A stretch of 64,000 bases of DNA from an uncultured Allobosea sp. (GTDB taxonomy: Bacteria > Pseudomonadota > Alphaproteobacteria > Rhizobiales > Beijerinckiaceae), in the NCBI RefSeq assembly GCF_945956895.1, contig NZ_CAMFJF010000011.1, positions 56,078 through 120,077 on the forward strand. The letters run 5' to 3'. The position numbers and the translations under genes were made by a program. The notes beneath the pieces were generated by a model, which saw only the letters and a list, made by a program, of their open reading frames with translations, did no database searches and was not told the origin of the DNA. Of this stretch, positions 45,888 to 54,583 are shown in pieces (the stretch's first letter is position 1; the number at the start of each line of letters is the position of its first letter).

Positions 45888-45902
45888 TGCATGCTGCATG
45901 CA
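45888..45902. promoter_or_regulatory. 15-nt perfect palindrome upstream of the CoA-transferase gene
   Basis: TGCATGC-T-GCATGCA, 58 nt upstream of the CoA-transferase start. Position and symmetry suit an operator; no regulator gene is adjacent, so the protein is unknown. Confidence 0.4.
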
Positions 45903-45937
45903 GGAGTGGAGCGCATGGCAGAGAGGCGCGTATCCAC

Positions 45938-46089
45938 GCCGTCATTCCGGGGCATTGCGCAGCAATGAGCCCGGAATCCAGAACCGATGTCATCAACCCG
46001 AAAGGCGATCGCAACCGCGAGCCTCCATGCCGAACGGCATCGGCTCTGGATTCCGGGCTCGGACCTGCGGTCCGCCCCGGAATGACGGC
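45938..46089. repeat. Family A inverted repeat, copy 5
   Basis: GCCGTCATTCCGGGGC on the left and GCCCCGGAATGACGGC-like sequence on the right, with second arms ATTGCTGCGC-like and CCGGAATCCAGA / TCTGGATTCCGG inside. At 150 nt it is the longest copy. Fills most of the 262-nt gap between the CoA-transferase promoter region and the end of the aminotransferase gene. Confidence 0.8.
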
Positions 46090-46092
46090 GTG

Positions 46093-47409
46093 CTAAGCCA
46101 CCGCCCGCGCCGCGTCCCGCACCGCCGCCAGCGTCGCATCGACCACCGCCTCATCATGCTCCGACGACACGAACCAGGCGCCACGCTCCAGCACGCGCAC
46201 GCCGCGCTTGAGCAGTTCATGGGCGAAGCGACTATAGGCGGCCTTGTCGGCCCGCGCGACGTCTCGGTAATTTCGCGCCGGCGCGTCGAGCCCGAAGGCG
46301 ACGTGGAACATCAGCGGGAAGCCGGCGACCTGCGCCTTGATGCCCGCTTCCTTCAGGATCACGCGGATGCCGTCCTGCAGGCGCTGCCCATGGGCAGAAC
46401 TCCTCTCGTAATGCTCCGGCGTCAGCGCCTTCTGGGTCGCGACCAGCGCCGCCATCGCGACCGGCTGGGCGTTGAAGGTGCCGCCATGCAGCACGCCATC
46501 GGCGAAGAGGTCGAGCAGGTCGGCCCGGCCCGCGATTGCTGCAACCGGGAAGCCGTTGGCAATCGCCTTCGCCATCAGGGTGAGGTCGGGCGTGACCCCG
46601 AAGCGCTCCTGCGCCCCGCCGCGCCCCAGCCGGAAACCGGTGATGACCTCGTCGAAGATCAGGATGGCGCCATGCTTGCGGCAGGCGGCGAGTGCGCCTT
46701 CCAGATAGCCCGGCGCAGGCGCGATGGCGCCCTGGTTGCACATCGCCGGCTCCATCAGCACGGCCGCGACATCGCCCTTGGCGAGCCGCGCTTCCAGCGC
46801 CGCGAGATCGTTCCAGCCGAGGATCGAGAGCCCCGCGCCCGCTTCCGGGTCCTGGCCCTTGCTACCGATCACCGGCGTCGGCGCCTCCTCTGGACCTGCC
46901 GCGTTCAGCCCCGGCGCCGTCGACCACAGGATGTTGTCGAACCAGCCGTGATAATGCCCCTCGAACTTGACGATGGTCCGCTTGCCCGTGGCAGCACGCG
47001 CCAACCGCATCGCCGCCTGCGCCACCTCCGAACCGGATGAGCCGAAGCGCAAACGCTCCGCCGAGGGAATGCGCTCGCAGATCAGTTGAGCGGCCTCCGC
47101 CTCGATCGGCATCTGGCCAGCGAAGAGAATGCCCTTCTCGGCCTGGCGCTTCACCGCCTCGATGACGGGAGCCGGCGTATGGCCGAGCACGGTCGCGCCC
47201 ATGCCGCAGTAATAATCGATGATCCGGTTGCCGTCGGCATCGATCAGATAGGCGCCCTCGCCGCGCTCGAAGACGAGCGGGCCGGGCTGCATGCCCAGCC
47301 GGAAATTGCTGTTCACGCCGCCGGCGATGAAGCGCGCATTCGCCGCGATCTGCCGGGCGGATTCGTCGAAGCGCAGAGCGCCCGCCTGCTGGCTGTCCTT
47401 GCCTGTCAC
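46093..47409 (-). CDS. Class-III aminotransferase, glutamate-1-semialdehyde aminomutase-like
   Basis: 438 residues from a GTG with AGGAGG at 7 nt. Fold-I PLP enzyme: Gly-Ser-Ser-Gly-Ser-Glu near 123-128 (PLP phosphate), Asp253 in Asp-Glu-Val-Ile-Thr-Gly-Phe-Arg, and Lys281 in Met-Ala-Lys-Ala-Ile-Ala-Asn-Gly. Most like HemL by the Gly-Gly-Val-Asn-Ser segment near 30-34, but as it stands by peptide catabolic genes and an IclR regulator it is more likely a catabolic aminotransferase or aminomutase than the heme enzyme. Divergent from iclR. Confidence 0.88.
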   Translation of the reverse strand: MTGKDSQQAGALRFDESARQIAANARFIAGGVNSNFRLGMQPGPLVFERGEGAYLIDADGNRIIDYYCGMGATVLGHTPAPVIEAVKRQAEKGILFAGQMPIEAEAAQLICERIPSAERLRFGSSGSEVAQAAMRLARAATGKRTIVKFEGHYHGWFDNILWSTAPGLNAAGPEEAPTPVIGSKGQDPEAGAGLSILGWNDLAALEARLAKGDVAAVLMEPAMCNQGAIAPAPGYLEGALAACRKHGAILIFDEVITGFRLGRGGAQERFGVTPDLTLMAKAIANGFPVAAIAGRADLLDLFADGVLHGGTFNAQPVAMAALVATQKALTPEHYERSSAHGQRLQDGIRVILKEAGIKAQVAGFPLMFHVAFGLDAPARNYRDVARADKAAYSRFAHELLKRGVRVLERGAWFVSSEHDEAVVDATLAAVRDAARAVA

Positions 47410-47451
47410 TGGGTTGCCTCCTGCTGTTGCGCTCGACCAGACCAGACCGCC

Positions 47452-47470
47452 CGCTCCGCGTAAAGGAACA
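47452..47470. promoter_or_regulatory. Candidate IclR operator, site 3 (imperfect)
   Basis: CGCTCC-N7-GGAACA between the aminotransferase and iclR genes. Shares the GGAACA half exactly and the 19-nt geometry with sites at 53448, 59181 and 62064. Unlike them it lacks a -35 at 8 nt on the aminotransferase side, so it may serve autoregulation of iclR. Confidence 0.55.
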
Positions 47471-47543
47471 GCGGTTTCGTCTTGCGGAATTCGTCGGCCT
47501 TGGCCATGCTGGCTCTGAAGCGAGCCCGACCACCGGAGCGGCC

Positions 47544-48335
47544 ATGCCTAGGAAAACCGACAACCCCTATGTCGTGCAGCCGGTGATGAAGGCGCTGAAG
47601 GTGCTGGAGCTGGTCGCCCGCCACGGCCACGAGATCGCGCTCACCGCCGTCAGCAAGGAACTCAAGATTCCGAAGACGACGACCTTCCGCTATCTGCAGA
47701 CGCTGACCGCCGCCGGCTTCCTCGACCACAACCGCGCGACCGACCGCTACAATCTCGGGCCGCAATTGCGCGCCATCGCCCGTGCCGATGCCAGCGTCAG
47801 CAAGGTCCGCGAACTGGCCCGCCCGGCCATGATCGAATTGATGCAGGAGTTCAACGAGACGGTGAACCTCGCGGTCAAGGGTAACGGCAGGGTCGTCTAT
47901 ATCGACCTGATCGAGGCCAACCGCTCGCTCAGGATGCAGGCGCGCATCGGCGAGAGCCACCCGATGCATTCGACCGCTCTCGGCAAGGCGATCCTCGCCT
48001 TCCTGCCCGAGGCGGAACGGCAGCGGCAGCTCGACCTGCCGCTCACCGAGCGCACCGGCCGCACCTTGTTGGAGCGCGAGGAGATCGAGCGGCAGCTCCG
48101 GCAGGTCGCCCGCACCGGCTACGCCACGGAGATGGGCGAAAACGAGGACGGCGCCATGTGCGTCGGCGTGCCGATCCTCGACGAGGACGGCTATCCCGTC
48201 GCGGCGCTCAGCGTCTCGGCGCCCTTGATGCGGATGCCGCACTCGCTGGCGGCGAAGGTCGGCACGCGGTTGCGCGAGGTCGCGGCCGGCATCTCGACCC
48301 ATCTCGGCTCGCGCCCGACCGCCGATCTTCGCTAG
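47544..48335 (+). CDS. IclR-family transcriptional regulator
   Basis: 263 residues from the ATG at 47544. N-terminal winged helix at about 12-75 (Val-Ser-Lys-Glu-Leu-Lys-Ile-Pro-Lys-Thr-Thr-Thr-Phe-Arg-Tyr-Leu), C-terminal effector domain with His-Ser-Thr-Ala-Leu-Gly-Lys near 138-144 and Gly-Tyr-Ala near 192 and Cys-Val-Gly-Val-Pro-Ile near 205-210. Placed at the head of the M81/dipeptide-transport region, which carries a repeated 19-nt palindrome in its promoters; I infer this protein binds it, probably as activator. Confidence 0.94.
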   Translation: MPRKTDNPYVVQPVMKALKVLELVARHGHEIALTAVSKELKIPKTTTFRYLQTLTAAGFLDHNRATDRYNLGPQLRAIARADASVSKVRELARPAMIELMQEFNETVNLAVKGNGRVVYIDLIEANRSLRMQARIGESHPMHSTALGKAILAFLPEAERQRQLDLPLTERTGRTLLEREEIERQLRQVARTGYATEMGENEDGAMCVGVPILDEDGYPVAALSVSAPLMRMPHSLAAKVGTRLREVAAGISTHLGSRPTADLR

Positions 48336-48343
48336 AGCCCGGC

Positions 48344-49291
48344 TCATCGGTATTCGATCCGCGGGTCAATCCAGGCGTAGAGCATGTCGACCGTGAGGTT
48401 GATCAGCATATAGGCGACCAGGATCACCAGGATGCAGCCCTGGAGCAGCGGGTAGTCGCGGGTGCTGATCGCCTGGATCAGCAGGCGCCCGAGCCCCGGA
48501 TAGGTGAAGACCGCCTCGGTCACCACGGCCCCGCCGATGAAATTCGCCATCATCAGCCCGACGATGGTGACGAAGGGCAGGAGCGCATTGCGCATGATGT
48601 GCAGGCCGACAATGCGGTTCTCCGGCACGCCCTTGGCGCGGGCGGTGCGGACGTAATCGGCCCGCGCCTCGCCGATCAGGGAAGCCCGCAGGAAGCGCGC
48701 CAGGATGCCCGAGACATAGGTGCCGAGCGTGATGGCCGGCAGCGCGAGACTGCGCAAAGCATCGACCGGCGACTCCCAGAACGGGACATGGCGCGAGGCC
48801 GAGGGCAGCCAGCGCAATTCCACCGCGAAGAGCAGGATCAGGAGGATGCCGAGCCAGAAGGTCGGCACGCCCAGCGCCAGCGCACTCCAACCGCTGAGCA
48901 GGCGGTCGAGCCAGGAATTCGGCTTTACTGCGCTCGCGATCGCCACGGGAATGCCGATGACCAACGCGACAAAGATAGCCGCCAGCGCCAATTGCAATGT
49001 CGCGGGCAAGCGCTCGCCGATCAGTTGCAGCACCGGTTGGCGGCTATGGAGCGAGAGTCCGAAATCGCCGGTGAGCGCCCGGCCGAGCCAGTCGGCATAT
49101 TGCACCACCATCGGCCGGTCGAGCCCGTAGCGCTGGATCGCGGCGGCGATCTCCTCAGGCCCGGCATTCTCGCCGACGATCACCGCGACCGGCCCGCCAG
49201 GCACGGCATAGATCATCGCGAAGATCGCGAAGGAGGCGATCAGCAGCACCGGCAGCATCTGGAACAGGCGGCGCAGGACATATCCCGTCAT
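48344..49291 (-). CDS. Dipeptide-type ABC transporter permease (DppB-like), first system
   Basis: 315 residues from the ATG overlapping the previous gene's stop (ATGA). Six membrane segments, N-terminal Leu-Arg-Arg-Leu-Phe-Gln, large first periplasmic loop with Arg-Tyr-Gly-Leu-Asp-Arg-Pro, EAA loop Tyr-Val-Arg-Thr-Ala-Arg-Ala-Lys-Gly-Val near 200-209. Last gene of the M81-SBP-permease-permease operon. That operon has no ATPase genes. Confidence 0.93.
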   Translation of the reverse strand: MTGYVLRRLFQMLPVLLIASFAIFAMIYAVPGGPVAVIVGENAGPEEIAAAIQRYGLDRPMVVQYADWLGRALTGDFGLSLHSRQPVLQLIGERLPATLQLALAAIFVALVIGIPVAIASAVKPNSWLDRLLSGWSALALGVPTFWLGILLILLFAVELRWLPSASRHVPFWESPVDALRSLALPAITLGTYVSGILARFLRASLIGEARADYVRTARAKGVPENRIVGLHIMRNALLPFVTIVGLMMANFIGGAVVTEAVFTYPGLGRLLIQAISTRDYPLLQGCILVILVAYMLINLTVDMLYAWIDPRIEYR

Positions 49292-50166
49292 CGCCGGCCC
49301 CCGATCGTCTCGCCGCTCGCATCGGTCTCGTCGCGGTCGAGGATCGCGGTCAGCGTCCGGCCGATCGTATCGAGCGACAGGATCGTCAGCGTCAGCACGA
49401 TGCCGGGCAGCACCGCATAGGTCGGCGCCTCGTAGAGATAGGATTTGCCGGTGCGCAGCATCTCGCCCCAACTCGGCGTCGGCGGCGGCACGCCGACCCC
49501 GAGGAAGGCGAGCGCCGCCTCCAGCAGGATCGCGATCGAGGCCAGCACGATCGCCTGCACCACCAACGGACTCAAGGCGTTGGGCAGGATCGTTCTGAAC
49601 ATGATGTAACCTGGGCTGCCTCCGAAGCCGCGCACCGCCGTGACGAAATCGAGCTGGCGTAGCGCCATGACCTGCGCCCGCGCGATGCGGGCGAAGCCCG
49701 GAATGCCGGCGATGCCGACCGCGATCAGCGCCGCCCCCTGGCTGCGCCCGAGCACGGCGATCAGCGCCATCGCGAACAGGATGTTCGGCAGCGCCAGCAG
49801 CACGTCGATACAGCGCATCAGCAGGGAATCGCGCCAGTCGCCATAGAAGCCGGCGGCGAGCCCGATCGGCACGCCAACCAGCGCCGCGATCACGACCGCG
49901 CCAACCGCCGTGACCAGCGAGGTCCGCGCGCCATAGATCACACGCGCCAGGATACCGCGGCCGAGTTCGTCGGTGCCGAACCAGTTCTCGGCCGAGGGCG
50001 GCAGCAGCGACGCAGCCACGCTCTGCGACAGTGGATCGAAGGGCAGCACGGTCGCGAAACCCGCCGCCAGCGCCACCAGCGCGAGGAAGCCGAGCCCCAG
50101 CGCAGCGCCACGCCGGGCCAGCAGCCGGCGCAGCAACCCTTTCAATCGGGCAAGCGTCCCCGTCAT
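49288..50166 (-). CDS. Dipeptide-type ABC transporter permease (DppC-like), first system
   Basis: 292 residues. N-terminal cytoplasmic segment and first span near 20-40, then Gly-Thr-Asp-Glu-Leu-Gly-Arg-Gly-Ile near 66-74, typical of DppC/OppC, and EAA loop with Thr-Ala-Val-Arg-Gly-Phe-Gly near 180. Heterodimer partner of the DppB-like product. Starts right after a GC hairpin and overlaps the next gene by 4 nt. Confidence 0.93.
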   Translation of the reverse strand: MTGTLARLKGLLRRLLARRGAALGLGFLALVALAAGFATVLPFDPLSQSVAASLLPPSAENWFGTDELGRGILARVIYGARTSLVTAVGAVVIAALVGVPIGLAAGFYGDWRDSLLMRCIDVLLALPNILFAMALIAVLGRSQGAALIAVGIAGIPGFARIARAQVMALRQLDFVTAVRGFGGSPGYIMFRTILPNALSPLVVQAIVLASIAILLEAALAFLGVGVPPPTPSWGEMLRTGKSYLYEAPTYAVLPGIVLTLTILSLDTIGRTLTAILDRDETDASGETIGGRR

Positions 50167-50196
50167 CGCCGGGCGCCGTGCTCGCGCTGCCCGGCG
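50167..50196 (-). terminator. GC hairpin between binding protein and permease genes
   Basis: CGCCGGGC and GCCCGGCG pair over 14 nt immediately upstream of the permease ATG. Likely an mRNA stabiliser or partial terminator that lifts binding-protein levels above permease levels. Confidence 0.45.
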
Positions 50197-50209
50197 CCGT
50201 CAGGCCGCG

Positions 50210-51748
50210 TCATTTGAAGCCGATGGTGCGGGCGATGAAGAGGTTGTCGATGTCGAGCGTCACGCCGCCGATCTTGTCGGAGGCGACGATCAGGCCGACA
50301 TCATAGGAGTTGGTGGGGATGCCGAAGGCCTCCTCGACCATGACCTTGTTGAGGTTGTCATAGGCCGCCTTGACCTCGGCCGCGCCGCCGGACGCGCCAT
50401 CGACCCTGGCGATCGCCGCCACATAGTCGGGATGCGGATGCGGGTCCTTCAGGACCGGATTGCCCGAGGTGCGATAGATCGAGTTCGTGGCGACGCGCGA
50501 CGGGAATTTCTGGACGTTGCCGACCGCGCCGAAGGTCGCCGCGAAATCGCCGCCGAGCAGCGCGGTGACGTATTCTGCGCCCTGCCGCATGTCGAGTTCG
50601 ACGGGGATGCCGATCTTCTGCAGCGAGCCCTGCACGATCTGGCTGATCGCCACCGAAGGCTCGTCGCTGCCGTTGACCAGAAGCTTCCAGCTCTTGAGCT
50701 CATCGGCGGAAAGGCCGGAAGCGGCGATCAGCTTCTTCGCCTTCTCCAGATCATAGGCATAGGTCGCGTTGTAGCTCTCGTCATAGGCCGGGCTCGCCGG
50801 CGCCCAGGGCAGCGCCACAACCTTGCCCATGCCGGCATAGCCGACGCGCAGGATGCTCGCCCGGTCCATCAGATGGTTGAAGGCCTGCCGGAACGCCTTG
50901 TTGCGGAAGGGTCCGCGCGTCGAGTTGATGCGGAAGACCTGCACCAGCGGCCCCGGCCCGGCGAAGACCTGGAAGCCGGCATTCTTGAGTCGGACGGCGC
51001 TGCGTGAGGAGCCGTTATAGACGATGTCGACCGCGCCCGATTCCAGCGCAGCGCTCGCCGAGGCATCCTCGCTGAACACCGTGAAGACGAGGTCCTGCAC
51101 GACCGGCTGCTTCTCGCGCCAGTATTTCGGATTGGCCTTGAGCGTCAGGCTCTGGCCGACGGCCCGGTTGACCAGCGTGTAGGGCCCGGTGCCGGCCGGC
51201 ACGGTCTCGACCGTGTCGATGCCCTTCGGGTCGATCGGGATCAGGAATTGCAGGAGGTCGAGCATCTGCCGCTCGGGCACCGGCGCCTTGAAATTGATCG
51301 TCACCGTGGAATCGTCCGGCGCCGACCAGTCCTTGACGATCGACATTGTCGCAAAGACGTTCTTGCCGCGCTTGGGATCGGCACCCTTCTGCAGGGTCGC
51401 CAGCACGGAATCCGCCTTGAACGGCGTGCCGCTGTGGAAGGTCACCCCGCTGCGCAGCTTCAGCGTCACCGAGGTCTTGTCCGGCGCGATCGTCCATTCC
51501 GTCGCCAGGCTGGGCTCCGGCTTCCCCTCCGGCGTGTACTCGATCAGGCTGTCATAGAGGTTCTTGATGACGTGGAAATTCACCGTCGAGAGCTGCTGCG
51601 GATCGTAGTTCGCCAGCTCGCTCAGCACGGCGACGCGCAGCCTCCCGCCCTTGAGCTGCTGGGCGGCGGCCGGCAAGGCTCCCGCCAGGGACACGCCCGC
51701 CAGCGCAAAGCTGGCCATGCCGAATTGACGTCGCGACAGCTTTGTCAT
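50210..51748 (-). CDS. Dipeptide-type ABC transporter substrate-binding protein, first system
   Basis: 512 residues from the ATG with GAGGGG ahead. The N-terminus Ser-Arg-Arg-Gln-Phe-Gly followed by a hydrophobic stretch to about residue 29 looks like a Tat signal peptide. SBP-bac-5 fold: Leu-Tyr-Asp-Ser-Leu near 72 and Gly-Thr-Gly-Pro-Tyr near 174. Periplasmic receptor for an oligopeptide or similar ligand. 32 nt after the M81 gene in the same operon, which links uptake to that hydrolase. Confidence 0.94.
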   Translation of the reverse strand: MTKLSRRQFGMASFALAGVSLAGALPAAAQQLKGGRLRVAVLSELANYDPQQLSTVNFHVIKNLYDSLIEYTPEGKPEPSLATEWTIAPDKTSVTLKLRSGVTFHSGTPFKADSVLATLQKGADPKRGKNVFATMSIVKDWSAPDDSTVTINFKAPVPERQMLDLLQFLIPIDPKGIDTVETVPAGTGPYTLVNRAVGQSLTLKANPKYWREKQPVVQDLVFTVFSEDASASAALESGAVDIVYNGSSRSAVRLKNAGFQVFAGPGPLVQVFRINSTRGPFRNKAFRQAFNHLMDRASILRVGYAGMGKVVALPWAPASPAYDESYNATYAYDLEKAKKLIAASGLSADELKSWKLLVNGSDEPSVAISQIVQGSLQKIGIPVELDMRQGAEYVTALLGGDFAATFGAVGNVQKFPSRVATNSIYRTSGNPVLKDPHPHPDYVAAIARVDGASGGAAEVKAAYDNLNKVMVEEAFGIPTNSYDVGLIVASDKIGGVTLDIDNLFIARTIGFK

Positions 51749-51780
51749 CGCTTTCCCCTCTTGTTGTGTCTGGTTTCGTC

Positions 51781-53289
51781 TCAGCTTTTCCCCGCTCCCG
51801 GCTGGGACGAATGCGCCCGCCAGTCGCTTATGGTCTCCAACGGATAGACCGGGCGCGGAATCCGCTGCCACGGCAGGGTGAACACGTCCGATTGCCCCGG
51901 CCCGCGCGTATCGGCACGGACGAGCCCGGAAGCGATGCGGTCGAAATACTGGAAGTTCGAGGCCGTCTTGAGCACCGCCATCTTGTAGTCGGAGAGGTCG
52001 ATGCCGAAGGCCTCGTAGACATCCGGCACATTGCCGGCGACGCCGCGCAGTTCCGAGATCAGGAGCGTCACCGGCCCGACATCGAAGACCGCGACCCGGC
52101 CCATGTCGACCTCCGGCTGATGGTTGAACTTGAGCGGAATCGATCCGCCGCCGAGCTTCCTCACCTTGCCCGTCACAGTCAGCGGCTTGAAGAAGGCGGT
52201 GGCCGCATCGCCCCCGAGCGGCAGGGTCACCTCGGCGCCCTCGCCCGCCGCCGTCAGCGTCGCGACGGCCTTGGGCGAGATCAGCGGGATCAGCGCCTTG
52301 CTCCTGATGCCGAGCCGCAGCATCGATTCCAGCAGCAGGTTGCTGTCGCCGGCCGCGCCGCCGAAGACGGTGTCGCCGGTATCGCTGACCACGACCATGC
52401 CGCGCTCGGCCGCATCGGCCTTGCGCACGGCGTCATCAATGGAGACCGCCTCGCGCACCTGAAAATCATCGCGCATCGACCAGGCGAGATCGGCGAGTTC
52501 GTCGGCCAGCGTCTCGGCCAGCGCCTGGTCGCCATCGGTCACGACGATCGTCGACCAGCCGCCCTCGGCGACATCGAGCCAGGGCTGCATCGGGTAGTTC
52601 GACGCCTGCAGCACCCGGCGGTCGGCCTCGATGGCGCGGGCCCGGTCGAACCAGATCTTCATCGGCCCCTTCGAGGTTAGGAACTGCTCCTGATGCGAGA
52701 GCAGCGGGATCTTGCGCCAGGCCATGACCGGCTTGCACTTCTCCGTGAGAATGCGCAGCAGCACCTCGGTCCCGACCTTGCCGGTATCGAACACGTCATG
52801 CGGCTGGGTGCGGTGCCCGACGATGGCCGTGCAATTGGCCATGATCTTGTGGGTGACATTGGCATGGTGATCGAGCCCGAGCAGGATCGGCACGTCCGGC
52901 CCCAGAATCCTGCGGCAGAGCTCGGCCTGCTCGCCCTCGACATCGTCGATGCCCTCGGCCGCGCAGGCGCCGTGCAGATGCAGGACAAGCCCGTCGATCG
53001 GCCCGACCGTCTCAAGACCCGCCCGGATCTTCGCCTGGAAGAAATCGAAGGCCTCGCGCGAGATGCGCCCGCCCGCCACCGCCCAGGCCCGGATGATCGG
53101 GATCGTCTCGATAGCGAGCCCGCTCTCCTTCACCGCCGCGTAATGCCCACCGATCTGGCCGATCTCGCCGAATTGCCGGGCGATCTCCTCGCCTTCGACG
53201 AGACCGAACGCCTCGAAATCCGCGAGCGTCGTCAGCAGCGGATTGAAGTCGTTCGTCTCCTGAACGATGTGGATCAGCGCCAGACGCAC
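51781..53289 (-). CDS. M81 family metallopeptidase (MlrC-like), paralogue a
   Basis: 502 residues from a GTG placed 6 nt after GGGAGG; the in-frame ATG two codons upstream overlaps that ribosome site. N-domain DUF1485 with probable metal ligands His106 (Leu-His-Gly-Ala), Asp140/His142 (Leu-Asp-His-His-Ala-Asn) and His164 (Gln-Pro-His-Asp); C-domain with Gly-Gly-Ala-Ala-Gly-Asp-Ser. MlrC of microcystin degraders, the known member, cleaves linear peptides with unusual residues. No signal peptide: cytoplasmic. First gene of the operon with a dipeptide-type importer. Confidence 0.93.
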   Translation of the reverse strand: MRLALIHIVQETNDFNPLLTTLADFEAFGLVEGEEIARQFGEIGQIGGHYAAVKESGLAIETIPIIRAWAVAGGRISREAFDFFQAKIRAGLETVGPIDGLVLHLHGACAAEGIDDVEGEQAELCRRILGPDVPILLGLDHHANVTHKIMANCTAIVGHRTQPHDVFDTGKVGTEVLLRILTEKCKPVMAWRKIPLLSHQEQFLTSKGPMKIWFDRARAIEADRRVLQASNYPMQPWLDVAEGGWSTIVVTDGDQALAETLADELADLAWSMRDDFQVREAVSIDDAVRKADAAERGMVVVSDTGDTVFGGAAGDSNLLLESMLRLGIRSKALIPLISPKAVATLTAAGEGAEVTLPLGGDAATAFFKPLTVTGKVRKLGGGSIPLKFNHQPEVDMGRVAVFDVGPVTLLISELRGVAGNVPDVYEAFGIDLSDYKMAVLKTASNFQYFDRIASGLVRADTRGPGQSDVFTLPWQRIPRPVYPLETISDWRAHSSQPGAGKS

Positions 53290-53410
53290 GGGCATCCTCC
53301 CGGATTGCGACCGCTGCTCCGGCCGATGCCGGGCGAAGCGGTTTGTCGACTTCAGGGCATCGTTCCCGGCTGCATTTCGGTCGATCGGCAGCTCGGCTTC
53401 AGCGTCAAAA

Positions 53411-53439
53411 GCGTAGTTGCGTCAAATATTTCACGTCAA
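53411..53439 (-). promoter_or_regulatory. Promoter of the M81a-transport operon
   Basis: Minus strand TTGACG (53434-53439) followed after 17-18 nt by CTACGC/TACGCT. The box lies exactly 8 nt from the 19-nt IclR-type element. CGTCAA also recurs at 53403-53408 and 53420-53425, so the precise start is uncertain. Confidence 0.55.
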
Positions 53440-53447
53440 GGATTGGA

Positions 53448-53466
53448 TGTTCCACCTGAAGGAACA
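53448..53466. promoter_or_regulatory. Candidate IclR operator, site 1 (perfect palindrome)
   Basis: TGTTCC-N7-GGAACA, perfectly symmetric, centred about 53 nt upstream of the expected transcription start. It is embedded in a 40-nt block nearly identical to 59164-59199. The location just upstream of the -35 suggests activation. Confidence 0.75.
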
Positions 53467-53492
53467 TGGCCTTGGCATCTGAAAGGGTGCGG

Positions 53493-53598
53493 GTCATCCC
53501 GGACGGAGCGAAGCGGAGATCCGGGATCCATGCCTGAGCCCCTGTCGGAAAGGTTCTGGCATGGATCCCGGGTCTCCCTTCGGTCGCCCGGGATGACG
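53493..53598. repeat. Family A inverted repeat, copy 6
   Basis: GGTCATCCCGGACGGAGCG on the left and CGCCCGGGATGACG on the right with internal GGGATCCATGCC / GGCATGGATCCC arms. Lies between the end of the DppF-like gene and the M81a promoter, so it probably insulates the two operons. Together with the promoter and operator this accounts for the 331-nt gap. Confidence 0.8.
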
Positions 53599-53620
53599 CC
53601 GATGGAGCAAGATAGCTTGT

Positions 53621-54583
53621 TCAGGCTGCGTCCCGCCCAGTTCCCCTCGGCCAGTAGCGGCAGGAGACGCCATGGCCCGGCGCAACCTCATGCCATTCGG
53701 GCGTCCCATCGCGCGCGTGATCGATGCCATGGACGCACCCGCAGTGATCACCGTCGAGGAAGCGCAGATCCGGAGGCGGACGCCTCAATCGCTCGCGCTG
53801 GAGCACGGGATCAGGCACCGGCACCGCATCGAGCAGGAGCTGCGTGTAAGGGTGCGCCGGGCTGTCATAGACCTGGGCTGCACTGCCCATCTCGACGATG
53901 CGCCCGCGGAACATCACCGCGACGCGATGCGCCATCTCCCGGACGATCGCGAGATCATGCGCGATGAAAAGATAGGACAGGCCGAGTTTCTCCTGCAGCG
54001 ATTGCAGGAGCGTGACGATCTGCGCCTGGGTTCGCACATCGAGCGCCGAGACCGGCTCGTCGCAGACCACGAAATCCGGATTGACCGCCAAGGCGCGGGC
54101 AATGACGACACGCTGCCGCTGCCCGCCGGAGAATTCGTGAGGATAGCGCCTGATCATCGCCGGATCGAGATTGACCAGCTCCAACAGTTCTTCGACGCGC
54201 TCGCGGATGCGGTTCTTCGGCACCGTGTGATGGACCTGCAAGGGCTCGCTCAGGATCTGCCCGATCGTCATGCGCGGATGCAGGCTGGAATAGGGGTTCT
54301 GCAAGACGAACTGCATGTGCCGGCGCATCCGGCGCAACTCGCCGGAACGCATCGTCGTCAATTCCTGCCCGAGCAATCGGACCGAGCCCGCGCTCGCCTT
54401 CTGGAGCTGGAGGATGGCGCGCCCGGCCGTGGTCTTGCCCGAGCCGGACTGGCCGACGAGCCCGAGCGTCTGGCCCGGCGCGATCTCGAAGGAAAGCCGC
54501 TCGACCGCCTTGACCGGCGGAGCTCCACGCCGCGCCGGAAACAGCACCGATAGATCGCGGACCTGCAGCAGCGGCTCCGTCAT
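53621..54583 (-). CDS. Dipeptide-type ABC transporter ATPase (DppF-like)
   Basis: 320 residues. Walker A Gly-Gln-Ser-Gly-Ser-Gly-Lys-Thr near 41-48, signature Phe-Ser-Gly-Gly-Gln-Arg-Gln-Arg near 164, Walker B Val-Cys-Asp-Glu-Pro near 187, and a C-terminal oligopeptide-ATPase domain containing a Cys-rich part (Cys near 293, 295, 311), typical of the iron-sulfur-type tail in this family. Last gene of the second system; overlaps the DppD-like gene by 4 nt. Confidence 0.93.
   Translation of the reverse strand: MTEPLLQVRDLSVLFPARRGAPPVKAVERLSFEIAPGQTLGLVGQSGSGKTTAGRAILQLQKASAGSVRLLGQELTTMRSGELRRMRRHMQFVLQNPYSSLHPRMTIGQILSEPLQVHHTVPKNRIRERVEELLELVNLDPAMIRRYPHEFSGGQRQRVVIARALAVNPDFVVCDEPVSALDVRTQAQIVTLLQSLQEKLGLSYLFIAHDLAIVREMAHRVAVMFRGRIVEMGSAAQVYDSPAHPYTQLLLDAVPVPDPVLQRERLRRPPPDLRFLDGDHCGCVHGIDHARDGTPEWHEVAPGHGVSCRYWPRGTGRDAA

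Noticed and set aside
46093..47409. Naming the aminotransferase hemL
   Set aside because: The heme enzyme is usually housekeeping and not next to an IclR regulator and peptide catabolic genes; motifs do not discriminate it from catabolic relatives.
47465..47488. EcfG-type general stress promoter starting at GGAAC in the IclR-type sites
   Set aside because: No GTT follows 16-17 nt after GGAAC at 47465 or 62077, and the GGAACA half belongs to a conserved palindrome instead.
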